Below, in pieces: positions 51,597 to 59,252 of a stretch of 64,000 bases of DNA. The stretch covers positions 124,001 to 188,000 of the forward strand of contig CABIZO010000003.1 of the NCBI GenBank assembly GCA_902363255.1. Reading direction: 5' to 3'. How positions within the stretch are numbered: the stretch's first letter is position 1; every line of letters starts with the position of its first letter. Below the pieces are notes generated by a model. The model did no database searches. It saw only the letters and a list, made by a program, of their open reading frames with translations, and was not told the origin of the DNA. The stretch comes from Peptostreptococcaceae bacterium (lineage in GTDB: Bacteria > Bacillota > Clostridia > Peptostreptococcales > Peptostreptococcaceae). Made by a program: the position numbers and the translations under genes.

Positions 51597-52433
51597 ATGG
51601 ATAAAAATTGTACAGATAAATGTAATTCTTGTAATATATCTTCATGTAAGGAATTAAAAAATAATAAAAGCTGTAAAAATAAAAAAATTTACTGCTCAGG
51701 AAAAATAGATTCTTCATCTTGTCCTATGTTTGTTATTCCTTTAAATTGTGAAGATGTACAAATTTTTAATATTTTATGTTGCTCTATTGGTAAAACCGTA
51801 GGGCTTAAATTAGAGGGAAGAGATTGTATATTAAGATTAAAAGTATGCCAAGTTAATCAGTGTGCTGTTATGGGTAAAACCTGTTCCGGAAAAGGTCCGA
51901 TCTATATCAAATTAAGCGCAATTCAATATGTAGACTTAGGAAAAGAAGTTTATATTAACCCATTATGCAATGTTACTAGTAACATTGGTATACAAGGTCC
52001 TGCTGGTCCTAAGGGCGACACTGGTGCTATGGGACCTCAAGGTCCTGCTGGTCCTAAAGGCGAGGCTGGTAGTATAGGTCCTCAAGGTCCTGCTGGTCCT
52101 AAGGGCGACACTGGTGCTATGGGACCTCAAGGTCCTGCTGGTCCTAAGGGCGAGATTGGTGCTATGGGACCTCAAGGTCCTGCTGGTCCTAAGGGCGAGA
52201 TTGGTGCTATGGGACCTCAAGGTCCTGCTGGTCCTAAAGGCGAGATTGGTGCTATGGGACCTCAAGGTCCTGCTGGTCCTAAAGGCGAGGCTGGTGCTAT
52301 GGGACCTCAAGGTCCTGCTGGTCCTAAAGGCGAGGCTGGTAGTATAGGTCCTCAAGGTCCTGCTGGTAACATTGGTCCAACTCCTATACCTGAAAAAGAA
52401 TATAAAAAGAAAAAATATCCTGGCAACAAATAA
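51597..52433 (+). CDS. Collagen-like protein with a Cys-rich N-terminal domain
   Basis: This 278-residue protein starts at an ATG with GGAG nine bases upstream. Residues 1-130 form a globular part with 15 cysteines (TDKCNSCNISSCKE, FNILCCSIGK, QVNQCAVMGKTCSGK). A collagen domain of eight 15-residue units (G-P-Q-G-P-A-G-P-K-G-[ED]-x-G-x-x) follows, ending in a short basic tail (EYKKKKYPG). No signal peptide or BclA-like C-terminal trimer domain is seen. BclA-like collagen proteins make hair-like naps on the spore surface, and Cys-rich proteins crosslink coats, so a spore-coat role is likely. The promoter shows a SigE/SigK-like CATATAAA stretch near 51540, which is only suggestive. Confidence 0.85.
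   Translation: MDKNCTDKCNSCNISSCKELKNNKSCKNKKIYCSGKIDSSSCPMFVIPLNCEDVQIFNILCCSIGKTVGLKLEGRDCILRLKVCQVNQCAVMGKTCSGKGPIYIKLSAIQYVDLGKEVYINPLCNVTSNIGIQGPAGPKGDTGAMGPQGPAGPKGEAGSIGPQGPAGPKGDTGAMGPQGPAGPKGEIGAMGPQGPAGPKGEIGAMGPQGPAGPKGEIGAMGPQGPAGPKGEAGAMGPQGPAGPKGEAGSIGPQGPAGNIGPTPIPEKEYKKKKYPGNK
51987..52372 (+). repeat. 45-bp tandem repeats coding for the collagen domain
   Basis: Eight full copies plus a part copy of a 45-bp unit lie head to tail. The copies are nearly identical at the DNA level (GGACCTCAAGGTCCTGCTGG is invariant in most copies). Three neighbouring copies encode the same KGEIGAM version, so the array has recently expanded and its copy number is likely to vary between strains. 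Confidence 0.93.
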
Positions 52434-52440
52434 TAAAAAT

Positions 52441-52487
52441 AAGATGTCTCAAATGATTTATTATCATCAAAAGAGGCATCTTTTTTA
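52441..52487 (+). terminator. Rho-independent terminator of the collagen-like gene
   Basis: The arms AAGATGtCTC and GAGgCATCTT are followed by T6 on the plus strand, ten bases after the stop codon. Confidence 0.85.
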
Positions 52488-52578
52488 TATAAATTTTCTA
52501 GATTTTATCATAAAAATAATATATTTGATAATAATAAATATTAAATTAACATGTATGCTAAAAGAAAGTATTTTTATT

Positions 52579-52851
52579 ATGACTGAGAAATACGATTATA
52601 TTTTTAAATGGACAAAAAACTCTACAAAGCAAGAACATCATATTCCCGATATAGAAGATTTTGCAAAAAATAATCATAATTTATTTATGACTTATCATAA
52701 ATTATCAATTCCTATAATTCAGTATGATGAAAATACACCTGAGTATAACGACGCTAAGAAAAAAATGATTAACCTCTTTGAAGAAAATGAGACAGCTTTT
52801 AAACCATTTTTAAATATTATAAAAGAAAAATTTGATGGAAAATATGTTTAA
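52579..52851 (+). CDS. Small soluble protein of unknown function
   Basis: This 90-residue protein is read from the ATG at 52579. It contains an aromatic, charged composition (FKWTKNSTKQEHH, FMTYHKLSIPIIQYDENTP) and no motif I recognise. A longer in-frame version would begin inside the collagen gene and cross its terminator, so it is rejected. The ribosome binding site is weak (AAAGAAAG), and an in-frame ATG 24 bases earlier is a second possibility. A terminator follows directly. Confidence 0.6.
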   Translation: MTEKYDYIFKWTKNSTKQEHHIPDIEDFAKNNHNLFMTYHKLSIPIIQYDENTPEYNDAKKKMINLFEENETAFKPFLNIIKEKFDGKYV

Positions 52852-52859
52852 TCATAAAT

Positions 52860-52896
52860 AAAAAAGGATGTATCTTTACTGATGCATCCTTTTTTA
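52860..52896. terminator. Bidirectional terminator
   Basis: The arms AAAAAAGGATG and CATCCTTTTTT have inner pairs (ATC with GAT), between convergent genes. Confidence 0.92.
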
Positions 52897-52918
52897 GTAT
52901 ATATTTTTAATTCAAAAC

Positions 52919-53689
52919 TCATCTATCATTATGTTCTTTTTTTATTCCAATTTGATACTGAAATTTTTTATTCTTCATTTGCTCATTTCTATAATGTATT
53001 AGATGTCTTATAAACTCTTCCCTTCCTGTATGCATTGTAAAAATAAATTTCTTCTTTCCAAGTAATTCTTCATTTCTTTTTCTTATATTTTCTTTAAGTA
53101 ATTCATATTTAATTATTATTTCATTATCATGTGCAAATTTTCTTATACGTACCATTACATTCATAGAATAGCATACGTCTATTACAAATACACCATAAAA
53201 AAATCCCATCACAAAAGAAAATGTTAAATGATTCGATAACCAAGAAAGAGATTTCAGTACGTGAGAATCTATTAAAAAATAATATATCGCACTTAATATA
53301 GCCCAGAAAAATGAAAATTTAGGACAAATAATACCTTTTATATTTCCCCATTCTTTTGTATAATCCCATAACTTTATTTTCATTCCTTTGATAAAAATAA
53401 GACCTGCTATATATTCAATGAAAGTTACTACTATAGTCATAATCACAAATAATAAAATTTGCTCTAAAATCTTATTTTCAATAAAATCAATATTAATTCT
53501 TGCCAATAAAAATAGTGTACATAAACTAAATCCATATAAGGGGAGATAAGGACCTATTAAAAATCCTGGATTAATCCACCTTCTTTCCTTATTAGCAGCT
53601 GAGAAGAACCTCCTAAATATTAATTCTATAAACCATCCTAAAATACTTCCAATAAAAAATATAAATGCTAGTATTAAAAAATAACTCAT
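52919..53689 (-). CDS. Putative ABC-transporter type IV membrane protein (CmpB family)
   Basis: This 256-residue protein starts at the ATG at 53689 with GAGGGAATATT in front; a longer reading to 53764 has no ribosome binding site. Several membrane helices and the segment GSILGWFIELIFRRFF...NPGFLIGPYLPLYGF match the CmpB family (PF06541), a group annotated as putative ABC-transporter type IV with no confirmed role. The C-terminus is cytoplasmic and basic. Alone on its transcript. Confidence 0.78.
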   Translation of the reverse strand: MSYFLILAFIFFIGSILGWFIELIFRRFFSAANKERRWINPGFLIGPYLPLYGFSLCTLFLLARINIDFIENKILEQILLFVIMTIVVTFIEYIAGLIFIKGMKIKLWDYTKEWGNIKGIICPKFSFFWAILSAIYYFLIDSHVLKSLSWLSNHLTFSFVMGFFYGVFVIDVCYSMNVMVRIRKFAHDNEIIIKYELLKENIRKRNEELLGKKKFIFTMHTGREEFIRHLIHYRNEQMKNKKFQYQIGIKKEHNDR

Positions 53690-53829
53690 AATATTCCCTC
53701 CAATAATTATAGGTTTTATCTGCTGTATAAAAGTTATATTTTTATATACTAATATTTTATACATTTTATTACTAAAATCTATAAACCATTCTAAAATAAC
53801 TTCAATTTACTCTATAAAATATTTTTCTC

Positions 53830-54519
53830 TTAGTCCCCAACACCAAAATCCGTATTATTAAATAAAACTTCTATCTTAGGATTATCTATTAAAAACTTAT
53901 ACTTCTGCTCAAACCAATCTACAAGTTCTTGATCTCTCTTTACTTCAGAGGTATTATCAATGAAAACATTTATAGTAGCATGATCAAAGTTATTAATTAC
54001 TATGTCCATATCTCTATCTATCATTTCTTTAGTTTGACCTTTAATTCCAACCATAATACACGGTGAGTCAAAGTATTCTTTCAACTCTTCAACTGTTTCG
54101 AATTTTGCATTTTTATTAAGATATCCATTTCTAAAATCATTATCAAAAGTTTCAACACCTATTTTAAAAGTTATAGGTATTTCAAAGAAATCTCTCATTT
54201 CTTGTATTTTCTTTTTATAAACCCAGTGACTTTCTAAGAATAGTCTTTCTATTTTCTTTTCTTTAATAATTTCTTTTATTCTAATCAAAGTATCTTTAGG
54301 AATTTCAAAACAGCTACCTGAATTTATAACTTCTAATACCTTGTATTTTCCAGTTATATTTTCTAAAACTTCAAAGTTTAACTTGTTTATTTCTTCCTCA
54401 TCTTTGGAATTATCTAATATATAATCGCAAAAACTACATTTCCCCCATTTACATGGAAAAGCTTTAAGTAGTACTATTTCACGCTGATTTTTATTTGTTA
54501 CTTCACTATATCTATCCAT
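53830..54519 (-). CDS. queL: Radical SAM queuine lyase (QueL-like)
   Basis: This 229-residue radical SAM protein has cluster cysteines at residues 23, 28 and 31 (FPCKWGKCSFCDY). That is a CX4CX2C spacing and not the usual CX3CX2C. It is encoded after an ECF S-component and a nucleoside hydrolase, overlapping the former by eight bases. This is the arrangement described in C. difficile, where QueL removes the cyclopentene moiety of queuine to give preQ1. The preQ1 riboswitch in front of the operon fits that product. Assigned from context plus cluster. Confidence 0.82.
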   Translation of the reverse strand: MDRYSEVTNKNQREIVLLKAFPCKWGKCSFCDYILDNSKDEEEINKLNFEVLENITGKYKVLEVINSGSCFEIPKDTLIRIKEIIKEKKIERLFLESHWVYKKKIQEMRDFFEIPITFKIGVETFDNDFRNGYLNKNAKFETVEELKEYFDSPCIMVGIKGQTKEMIDRDMDIVINNFDHATINVFIDNTSEVKRDQELVDWFEQKYKFLIDNPKIEVLFNNTDFGVGD

Positions 54520-55090
54520 TTTGTTTATTCACCTTCTGCTTAAATGATAATTTATAATTTTTAGGTAGTGCTGCCACACCTAAAGCTACTAAAACTACTG
54601 CTAAGAATTTATCTGCATAATCTGTACAAACTTGAGTTATAAATACACTAACTACCATAGGAACATTAAAATGGCTTAATATTTGTACTATATAAGAAGA
54701 ACCTGAAGATGTTACACCTCCAAATAAAAATGCTGCTATGACAGCACTTATAAGACTTGTTGGTAAAGTAAATATAAATACTCCCAGTGGTGTTTTCTTT
54801 CCTTTCAAGAATCCTTTTTCATACATTAATCCTGCAAAAAAACCTGTACTTATTTGTACTGGTGCAAAATATAAAGAGTATGGATCAAAAGTCATACCAC
54901 TTACTAAACTTCCACATACCCCAGTCATTACTGCAAATTTAGGTCCTAGTAAACAAGCTACTAATATTGTTCCTATGGAATCTAAATAAATTGGTAACCT
55001 TAATGTTAGAGCTATTAATGCTCCCATTATATTTAAAGAAATTCCCATTGCAACTAAAGTTAAACTTCTTGTATTCATACTCTTATTCAT
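54512..55090 (-). CDS. qrtT: ECF transporter S component, probable queuosine/queuine importer
   Basis: This 192-residue integral membrane S-component has about six helices (LVAMGISLNIMGALIALTLRLP, GPKFAVMTGVCGSLVSGM, IVQILSHFNVPMVVSVFI). The group includes transporters found with queuosine salvage genes in clostridia. It overlaps the nucleoside hydrolase gene by four bases and the radical SAM gene by eight, so the three are translationally coupled. The shared ECF energising module is not in the window. The named substrate is inferred from the operon. Confidence 0.82.
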   Translation of the reverse strand: MNKSMNTRSLTLVAMGISLNIMGALIALTLRLPIYLDSIGTILVACLLGPKFAVMTGVCGSLVSGMTFDPYSLYFAPVQISTGFFAGLMYEKGFLKGKKTPLGVFIFTLPTSLISAVIAAFLFGGVTSSGSSYIVQILSHFNVPMVVSVFITQVCTDYADKFLAVVLVALGVAALPKNYKLSFKQKVNKQNG

Positions 55091-56058
55091 TTTTGTATTA
55101 TTCCCTCCACTGTATCTATTTCATTTTCATATCCATTAAATATTCTTTTTAAGAACATTTTCATAAAAGCTTTTTCATCTACGTCCGTAAGAACATGAGC
55201 ATTTGGATCATTTTTGTAGAAGTTAAATGAGTCTATTATTGATTGCCCCATAGCTACACCATCATGAACTACTTCCACATAAGAATCAAAGCCTTTACAT
55301 AAATTTCTATCAATGAAATATGCTACTGCAAGAGGGTCATTAATTACACATCCTATTATGTGTTCTTGCTCCCAATGGAAATCTATATAAAATCTTGTTA
55401 TTTCAGTTATAAATTTCGATTTTTCCTTATCAAGTCTATTTATAAACTCAATAATGTTTGGTGTTAATACTATTTTCCTAGTTACATCTAGGCCTACCAT
55501 GTGAATTTTTTTAGGTAAGTTTTTGTAAACATAGTCTGCTGCCTCTGGGTCTACCCAATAATTAAACTCTGCCACTGGTGAGCAGTTTCCATGTATTCTA
55601 AAGGCACCTCCCATAGATACAAATTCGTCTAAATTATTGAAAGATTCTTTATCCTCCATTAAGGCTTTTGCAATATTAGTCATTGGTCCTAAAGCTATTA
55701 TGGATACTTTTTCATTATTTTTAAGTGTATCAATAATAAAATCTACTCCATTTTCTAATATTTCTTTGTCTACATCTTCATAGAAATTTTCTCCTATACC
55801 ATCTTCTCCATGAGTATCTTGTGCTGTTACAAGTTCTCTCTTTAGTGGTAATTTTTCTCCCACATAAACTGGTATATCTAGTCTATTACATATTTGAAGT
55901 GCTTTTAGAGCATTCTTCGCTCCTAAATCTGCTGGCACATTGCCACTACAGATTGTTAGTCCTACAACCTCTAACTCTTTAGAATTTAATGCTAGAAGTA
56001 TTGCCAGGCTATCGTCTATGCCTGGATCACAGTCAATTATTACTTTTCTTTTTTCCAT
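55087..56058 (-). CDS. queK: Nucleoside hydrolase, probable queuosine hydrolase (QueK-like)
   Basis: This 323-residue IunH-type hydrolase has the N-terminal calcium-binding run DCDPGIDDSLA (Asp9, Asp11, Asp15 and Asp16), the central SMGGAFRIHGNCSPVAEFN, and a C-terminal HxxxxxxDP-type Asp near GCVINDPLAVAYF. Inosine/uridine hydrolases share these motifs. The operon with QueL-like radical SAM and ECF S-component, led by a preQ1 riboswitch, points instead to queuosine to queuine conversion. GGAGGAG precedes the ATG and is part of the riboswitch pairing. Confidence 0.85.
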   Translation of the reverse strand: MEKRKVIIDCDPGIDDSLAILLALNSKELEVVGLTICSGNVPADLGAKNALKALQICNRLDIPVYVGEKLPLKRELVTAQDTHGEDGIGENFYEDVDKEILENGVDFIIDTLKNNEKVSIIALGPMTNIAKALMEDKESFNNLDEFVSMGGAFRIHGNCSPVAEFNYWVDPEAADYVYKNLPKKIHMVGLDVTRKIVLTPNIIEFINRLDKEKSKFITEITRFYIDFHWEQEHIIGCVINDPLAVAYFIDRNLCKGFDSYVEVVHDGVAMGQSIIDSFNFYKNDPNAHVLTDVDEKAFMKMFLKRIFNGYENEIDTVEGIIQK

Positions 56059-56063
56059 ATTTT

Positions 56064-56091
56064 ATCTCCTCCCAATCTTTCTAAAGGAGAT
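56064..56091 (-). promoter_or_regulatory. Ribosome-binding-site sequestering stem of the queK leader
   Basis: On the minus strand ATCTCCT (56091-56085) can pair with AGGAGAT (56070-56064), which contains the queK ribosome binding site. ATCTCC is also part of AGGATCTC (56094-56087), exactly complementary to aptamer loop bases GAGATCCT (56189-56182). The two pairings exclude each other. Confidence 0.75.
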
Positions 56092-56162
56092 CCTATACGC
56101 TTTTTTGCACAAAAAAAGCCGTATCTAAGGATTAACTTAAATACTGCCACTAAATAAGCTAA

Positions 56163-56197
56163 CCTAGTTTTTTATACTTGGAGGATCTCGAACAAGT
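56163..56197 (-). ncRNA. preQ1-I riboswitch aptamer
   Basis: Read on the minus strand from 56197, the leader lines up base for base with the B. subtilis queC aptamer in length and in its fixed positions. P1 is ACTTG/CAAGT, the loop starts TTC, and the tail is ATAAAAAACTAGG. P2 can form by A10-G11 with C31-U32 plus C8 with G34. The ligand-contacting cytosine (C17) is present at plus position 56181. It lies 105 bases before queK, whose pathway ends in preQ1. Confidence 0.93.
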
Positions 56198-56318
56198 CCT
56201 AAGTTCATTTTCAAACCTAGTATTTTTAATCACTTAAATATAATATCATTCTAATTGTCTAGTTTTTTATCTAGCTTTTAATATTATATTTCAATACGGG
56301 CATTATTATAACATAAAA

Positions 56319-56343
56319 AAAGAAAGGGATAAACCCCTTCTTT
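56319..56343 (-). terminator. Rho-independent terminator of cdd
   Basis: The arms AAAGAAaGGG and CCCcTTCTTT flank a four-base loop. On the minus strand a T run follows. It lies about 85 bases after the cdd stop codon and before the riboswitch. Confidence 0.75.
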
Positions 56344-56426
56344 AAGTTATGTTAAATTTTAAGCAACATGTCTACTGATACAATGAAGTAAAACTACATC
56401 GTTACAGCCATAAACCCTAAAATTGT

Positions 56427-56849
56427 TTACTTTAGGTTTGCAGGTCCAAATCCTAATGGTAATATTTCTTCTAAAGTGTATTCTATATAATCATCTAAAT
56501 TATTTCTATCTTTTGCTAAGTAAATTTTAAATTCTTTTGGGTTACAAAACTCCATCATTACTTGTCTACATACACCACATGGTGAACAAAATTCGCCTTG
56601 TTCTCCTTCTTTATTTCCAACTATAGCAATAGCATCGAATTCTTTTTGACCTTCTGAAACTGCTTTAAAGAAAGCTGTTCTTTCAGCACAGTTTGTTGGT
56701 GTATAAGATGCATTTTCTATATTACACCCTTTATATATTTTACCATTTTTTCCAAGTAAAGCTGCTCCAACATTAAAATGAGAATATGGAGTATAGCAGT
56801 TTTCTTGTGCCTCAAATGCACTTTTTATTAGTAGTTGTATATTATTCAT
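56427..56849 (-). CDS. cdd: Cytidine deaminase
   Basis: This 140-residue zinc enzyme deaminates cytidine and deoxycytidine to uridine. Motifs are NIENASYTPTNCAERTAFFKA (split: NIENASYTPTN, CAERTAFFKA), with the zinc Cys and catalytic Glu, and CSPCGVCRQVM with the two further zinc cysteines. YSHFNVGAALL is the usual N-terminal motif. Length is that of the homotetrameric form. Monocistronic; it is upstream of the queuosine leader but has its own terminator. Confidence 0.95.
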   Translation of the reverse strand: MNNIQLLIKSAFEAQENCYTPYSHFNVGAALLGKNGKIYKGCNIENASYTPTNCAERTAFFKAVSEGQKEFDAIAIVGNKEGEQGEFCSPCGVCRQVMMEFCNPKEFKIYLAKDRNNLDDYIEYTLEEILPLGFGPANLK

Positions 56850-57018
56850 AAATTTTAATATCCCTTCCTCTTTAATCTTTATATATCTTTATGTATATAT
56901 CTACAAATATATAAAGGATAATTATTATAACATCTATAAATGAAAATGTATATATTATTTTAAAATTTACTTATAGTTTTTTACTACTACTTATTATAAT
57001 ATATAAAATACTATTAAT

Positions 57019-58236
57019 TTATACTATAAACTTTATAATCTCATCAACTTTCTTTCCAAGTCCATCCCAAGTTTTATCATCCATATATATATAAGAACTT
57101 TTTTCTTCTATCCTAATTATATTTATTAATTTTTTTATATTTTTAGCTATATCCTCTTCAAACTTAGGTAAGTCATCTTTTAATGGAGTAGTATTATTTA
57201 TCATTCTAGGCATTTGTAGATATAAAATATTTTGTGAATTATTTATTTCTTCACCAATAAATTCTTCCAATCCATTAATCTTACTTACTATAACTTTACA
57301 TCCGCATGACAGTGCTTCTAATACAACTATAGGAAGTCCTTCATAAAATGAAGGTAATATAAAAATATGACTTTTATTGAACAACTCAGCTAATTCCTCA
57401 TGTTCTAATCTTCCTTTAAATTTCACTTCATATATGGATTTTTTTGATAATTCTATTATTTCATTTGTTTCTTCTTTATCGCTTCCACTACCTGCAATAT
57501 TTATAACAAGATCTTCTTTATTGTAATTTAAATAATTAAGACTATTTAATAATGACTTAACTCCCTTACTTCCACAAATTTTCCCTGCATATGTTATATT
57601 AATTATTTTATCCTTTTTATAATTTTTATTATAAAAGATTTTATCGTTATATCCACTTCCTATAATAAAAATATTTTCTTCTTTTATATTAAAAAATTTA
57701 ATTATTTCTTCTTTTTGATCCTTATGTAAAGCAAAAATGCAATCCAACTTACTAATATTAGAAATTATGTAATCTCTTTTTAACTCTATGTTTTTCAATT
57801 GTCTAAGACATGTTCCATGACAAATACCAACTACTTTAATATCTTTTATTTCTTCTCTTACAAAACTTGTAATTAAATATAGATGATTACATATGATAAT
57901 ATCTGGTTTAAAATCCCTTATTGCCATGTTTAAAATATTTATAAATTCTTTTTTGATTTTATGTATCATATCTTCTGTTAAATCTTTGTATCTTGTACTT
58001 TCATAAGGCATAATATCGCTCATTCCTACAACTGGAAAAGACAATGTATTACTGTTATAAATCATCGGATAAAACTTTATTTTATTATTAAAATTAAGCT
58101 TTTCATCTTTAATATCAATACCTGATATTATTCCTTGCTCATGTCCTAACTTCTCTAAACTTTTAATTAAACCACTCATGTACACACCACTACCTGTGCT
58201 GTTCGGTTTTTGAGCTGTAATGTGTAATATTCTCAT
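57019..58236 (-). CDS. Glycosyltransferase family 4 protein
   Basis: This 405-residue GT4-type (GT-B fold) enzyme starts at the ATG at 58236; a GTG nine bases earlier overlaps the GGGTGG site. The N-terminal ILHITAQKPNSTGSGVYMSGL is the acceptor domain opening. The donor domain has ITYAGKICGSKGVKSLLNSL, KFKGRLEHEELAELFNKSHIFILPSFYEGLPIVVLEALSCG (split: LPSFYEGLPIVVLEALSCG), with the E-x7-E motif. Its target is unknown. It lies 14 bases after the PP2C-like gene and probably shares its transcript. Confidence 0.9.
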   Translation of the reverse strand: MRILHITAQKPNSTGSGVYMSGLIKSLEKLGHEQGIISGIDIKDEKLNFNNKIKFYPMIYNSNTLSFPVVGMSDIMPYESTRYKDLTEDMIHKIKKEFINILNMAIRDFKPDIIICNHLYLITSFVREEIKDIKVVGICHGTCLRQLKNIELKRDYIISNISKLDCIFALHKDQKEEIIKFFNIKEENIFIIGSGYNDKIFYNKNYKKDKIINITYAGKICGSKGVKSLLNSLNYLNYNKEDLVINIAGSGSDKEETNEIIELSKKSIYEVKFKGRLEHEELAELFNKSHIFILPSFYEGLPIVVLEALSCGCKVIVSKINGLEEFIGEEINNSQNILYLQMPRMINNTTPLKDDLPKFEEDIAKNIKKLINIIRIEEKSSYIYMDDKTWDGLGKKVDEIIKFIV

Positions 58237-58250
58237 ATAGTCCACCCTTT

Positions 58251-59108
58251 TTATTTTTTTGTAATATTTAAATAGACACAGGATGAATCGTCACTTTTTT
58301 TAAATCTCGGAAATATAATACCCTCTTTGTCTTTATTTTCCATTTTTCTAACTTTATCTTTAATATACTCAATCCCTTTACTCTGTCCTATTTCTATTAT
58401 TTCATTTTCACTAAATATATTATATCTATCCCATGCACATGAAAATCCATCACTAGCCATCATTATTTTAATTTCATTTTCTACATTTATATAACCATGC
58501 ATGGACTTCTCAACTGCTTCCTTATCAAATTCTAATATCCAATATCCATCTTCTTTATTTTTCTTCAATCGATTTTTTATTATAATTGGGAGTAAAATAT
58601 TCTTTTTTTCTACTATGTTTAATTTTTCCCTTTTATTAAGCTTCTCCATCATTTCATATACTTCATCATCAAATTTACAAACACGTTCATCTTTAATTGT
58701 TGTATTTTGATGTAAGTCATTAAATAATAATGTACAATCTCCAAGCAAAAAGTACTCCAACTTCTCTTTATAAAATTTTATAATTATTACAGATGCTGAA
58801 GGAGTATCTAATTCCTCAATTTCAATATTATTTAATTTTAGAAGATATTCTTTTTCAATATTATCTAAACCTTCTATTACTATTTCTTGTAAAGATTTAT
58901 TTTTGCCTATATTTTCATATAAGTATTTATTCCACCAAGATACATACCACTTAGCATCACTTTCTTTAGATATTAAGTTTTTATTGTTAAGTCCCGTTGC
59001 CCCATCTAATAACCATGCACCATCTCTACATACTCCTACCACATCTTCATTATATTTACCACTACCTTTGTCGCAAAGTAATTCATACCCCTTAATATCT
59101 ATTTCCAT
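58251..59108 (-). CDS. PP2C-like protein phosphatase
   Basis: This 285-residue PP2C-superfamily protein starts at the ATG at 59108 with GGAGGATACT in front. Metal-binding residues are visible in KYNEDVVGV and DGAWLLDGATGL, FLLGDCTLLF, MMASDGFSCAW and KSDDSSCVYLN. It should dephosphorylate Ser/Thr or a small molecule with Mn2+/Mg2+. It is encoded directly before a GT4 glycosyltransferase, a pairing that may reflect a phospho-control of glycosylation or a small-molecule phosphatase. Confidence 0.85.
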   Translation of the reverse strand: MEIDIKGYELLCDKGSGKYNEDVVGVCRDGAWLLDGATGLNNKNLISKESDAKWYVSWWNKYLYENIGKNKSLQEIVIEGLDNIEKEYLLKLNNIEIEELDTPSASVIIIKFYKEKLEYFLLGDCTLLFNDLHQNTTIKDERVCKFDDEVYEMMEKLNKREKLNIVEKKNILLPIIIKNRLKKNKEDGYWILEFDKEAVEKSMHGYINVENEIKIMMASDGFSCAWDRYNIFSENEIIEIGQSKGIEYIKDKVRKMENKDKEGIIFPRFKKSDDSSCVYLNITKK

Positions 59109-59215
59109 AGTATCCTCCAAATTCAGATATAAATATTTCTCAAATATTATTGTATTATAAAGATAAATTATTTCAACCATTTATTTTATAACAAACATTT
59201 TCATATTTATATAAT

Positions 59216-59251
59216 AAAAAAGCTGTATCACCTAATGCGATACAGCCTTTA
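59216..59251 (-). terminator. Rho-independent terminator of the HK operon
   Basis: The arms AAAGCTGTATC and GATACAGCCTTT overlap the stop region of the kinase gene (59253). Confidence 0.88.
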
Positions 59252-59252
59252 A

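Noticed and set aside
51963..52355. Long minus-strand open frame opposite the collagen repeats, rich in Arg, Ser and Thr
   Set aside because: It is a by-product of the 45-bp repeats in the collagen gene; it has no ribosome binding site and repeats with the same period.
51987..52372. CRISPR-like array
   Set aside because: The repeats are contiguous 45-bp coding units without unique spacers.
52372..52578. Longer N-terminal version of the small protein ending at 52851
   Set aside because: It would start inside the collagen gene and read through its terminator at 52441-52487; an ATG at 52579 after the terminator is more sensible.
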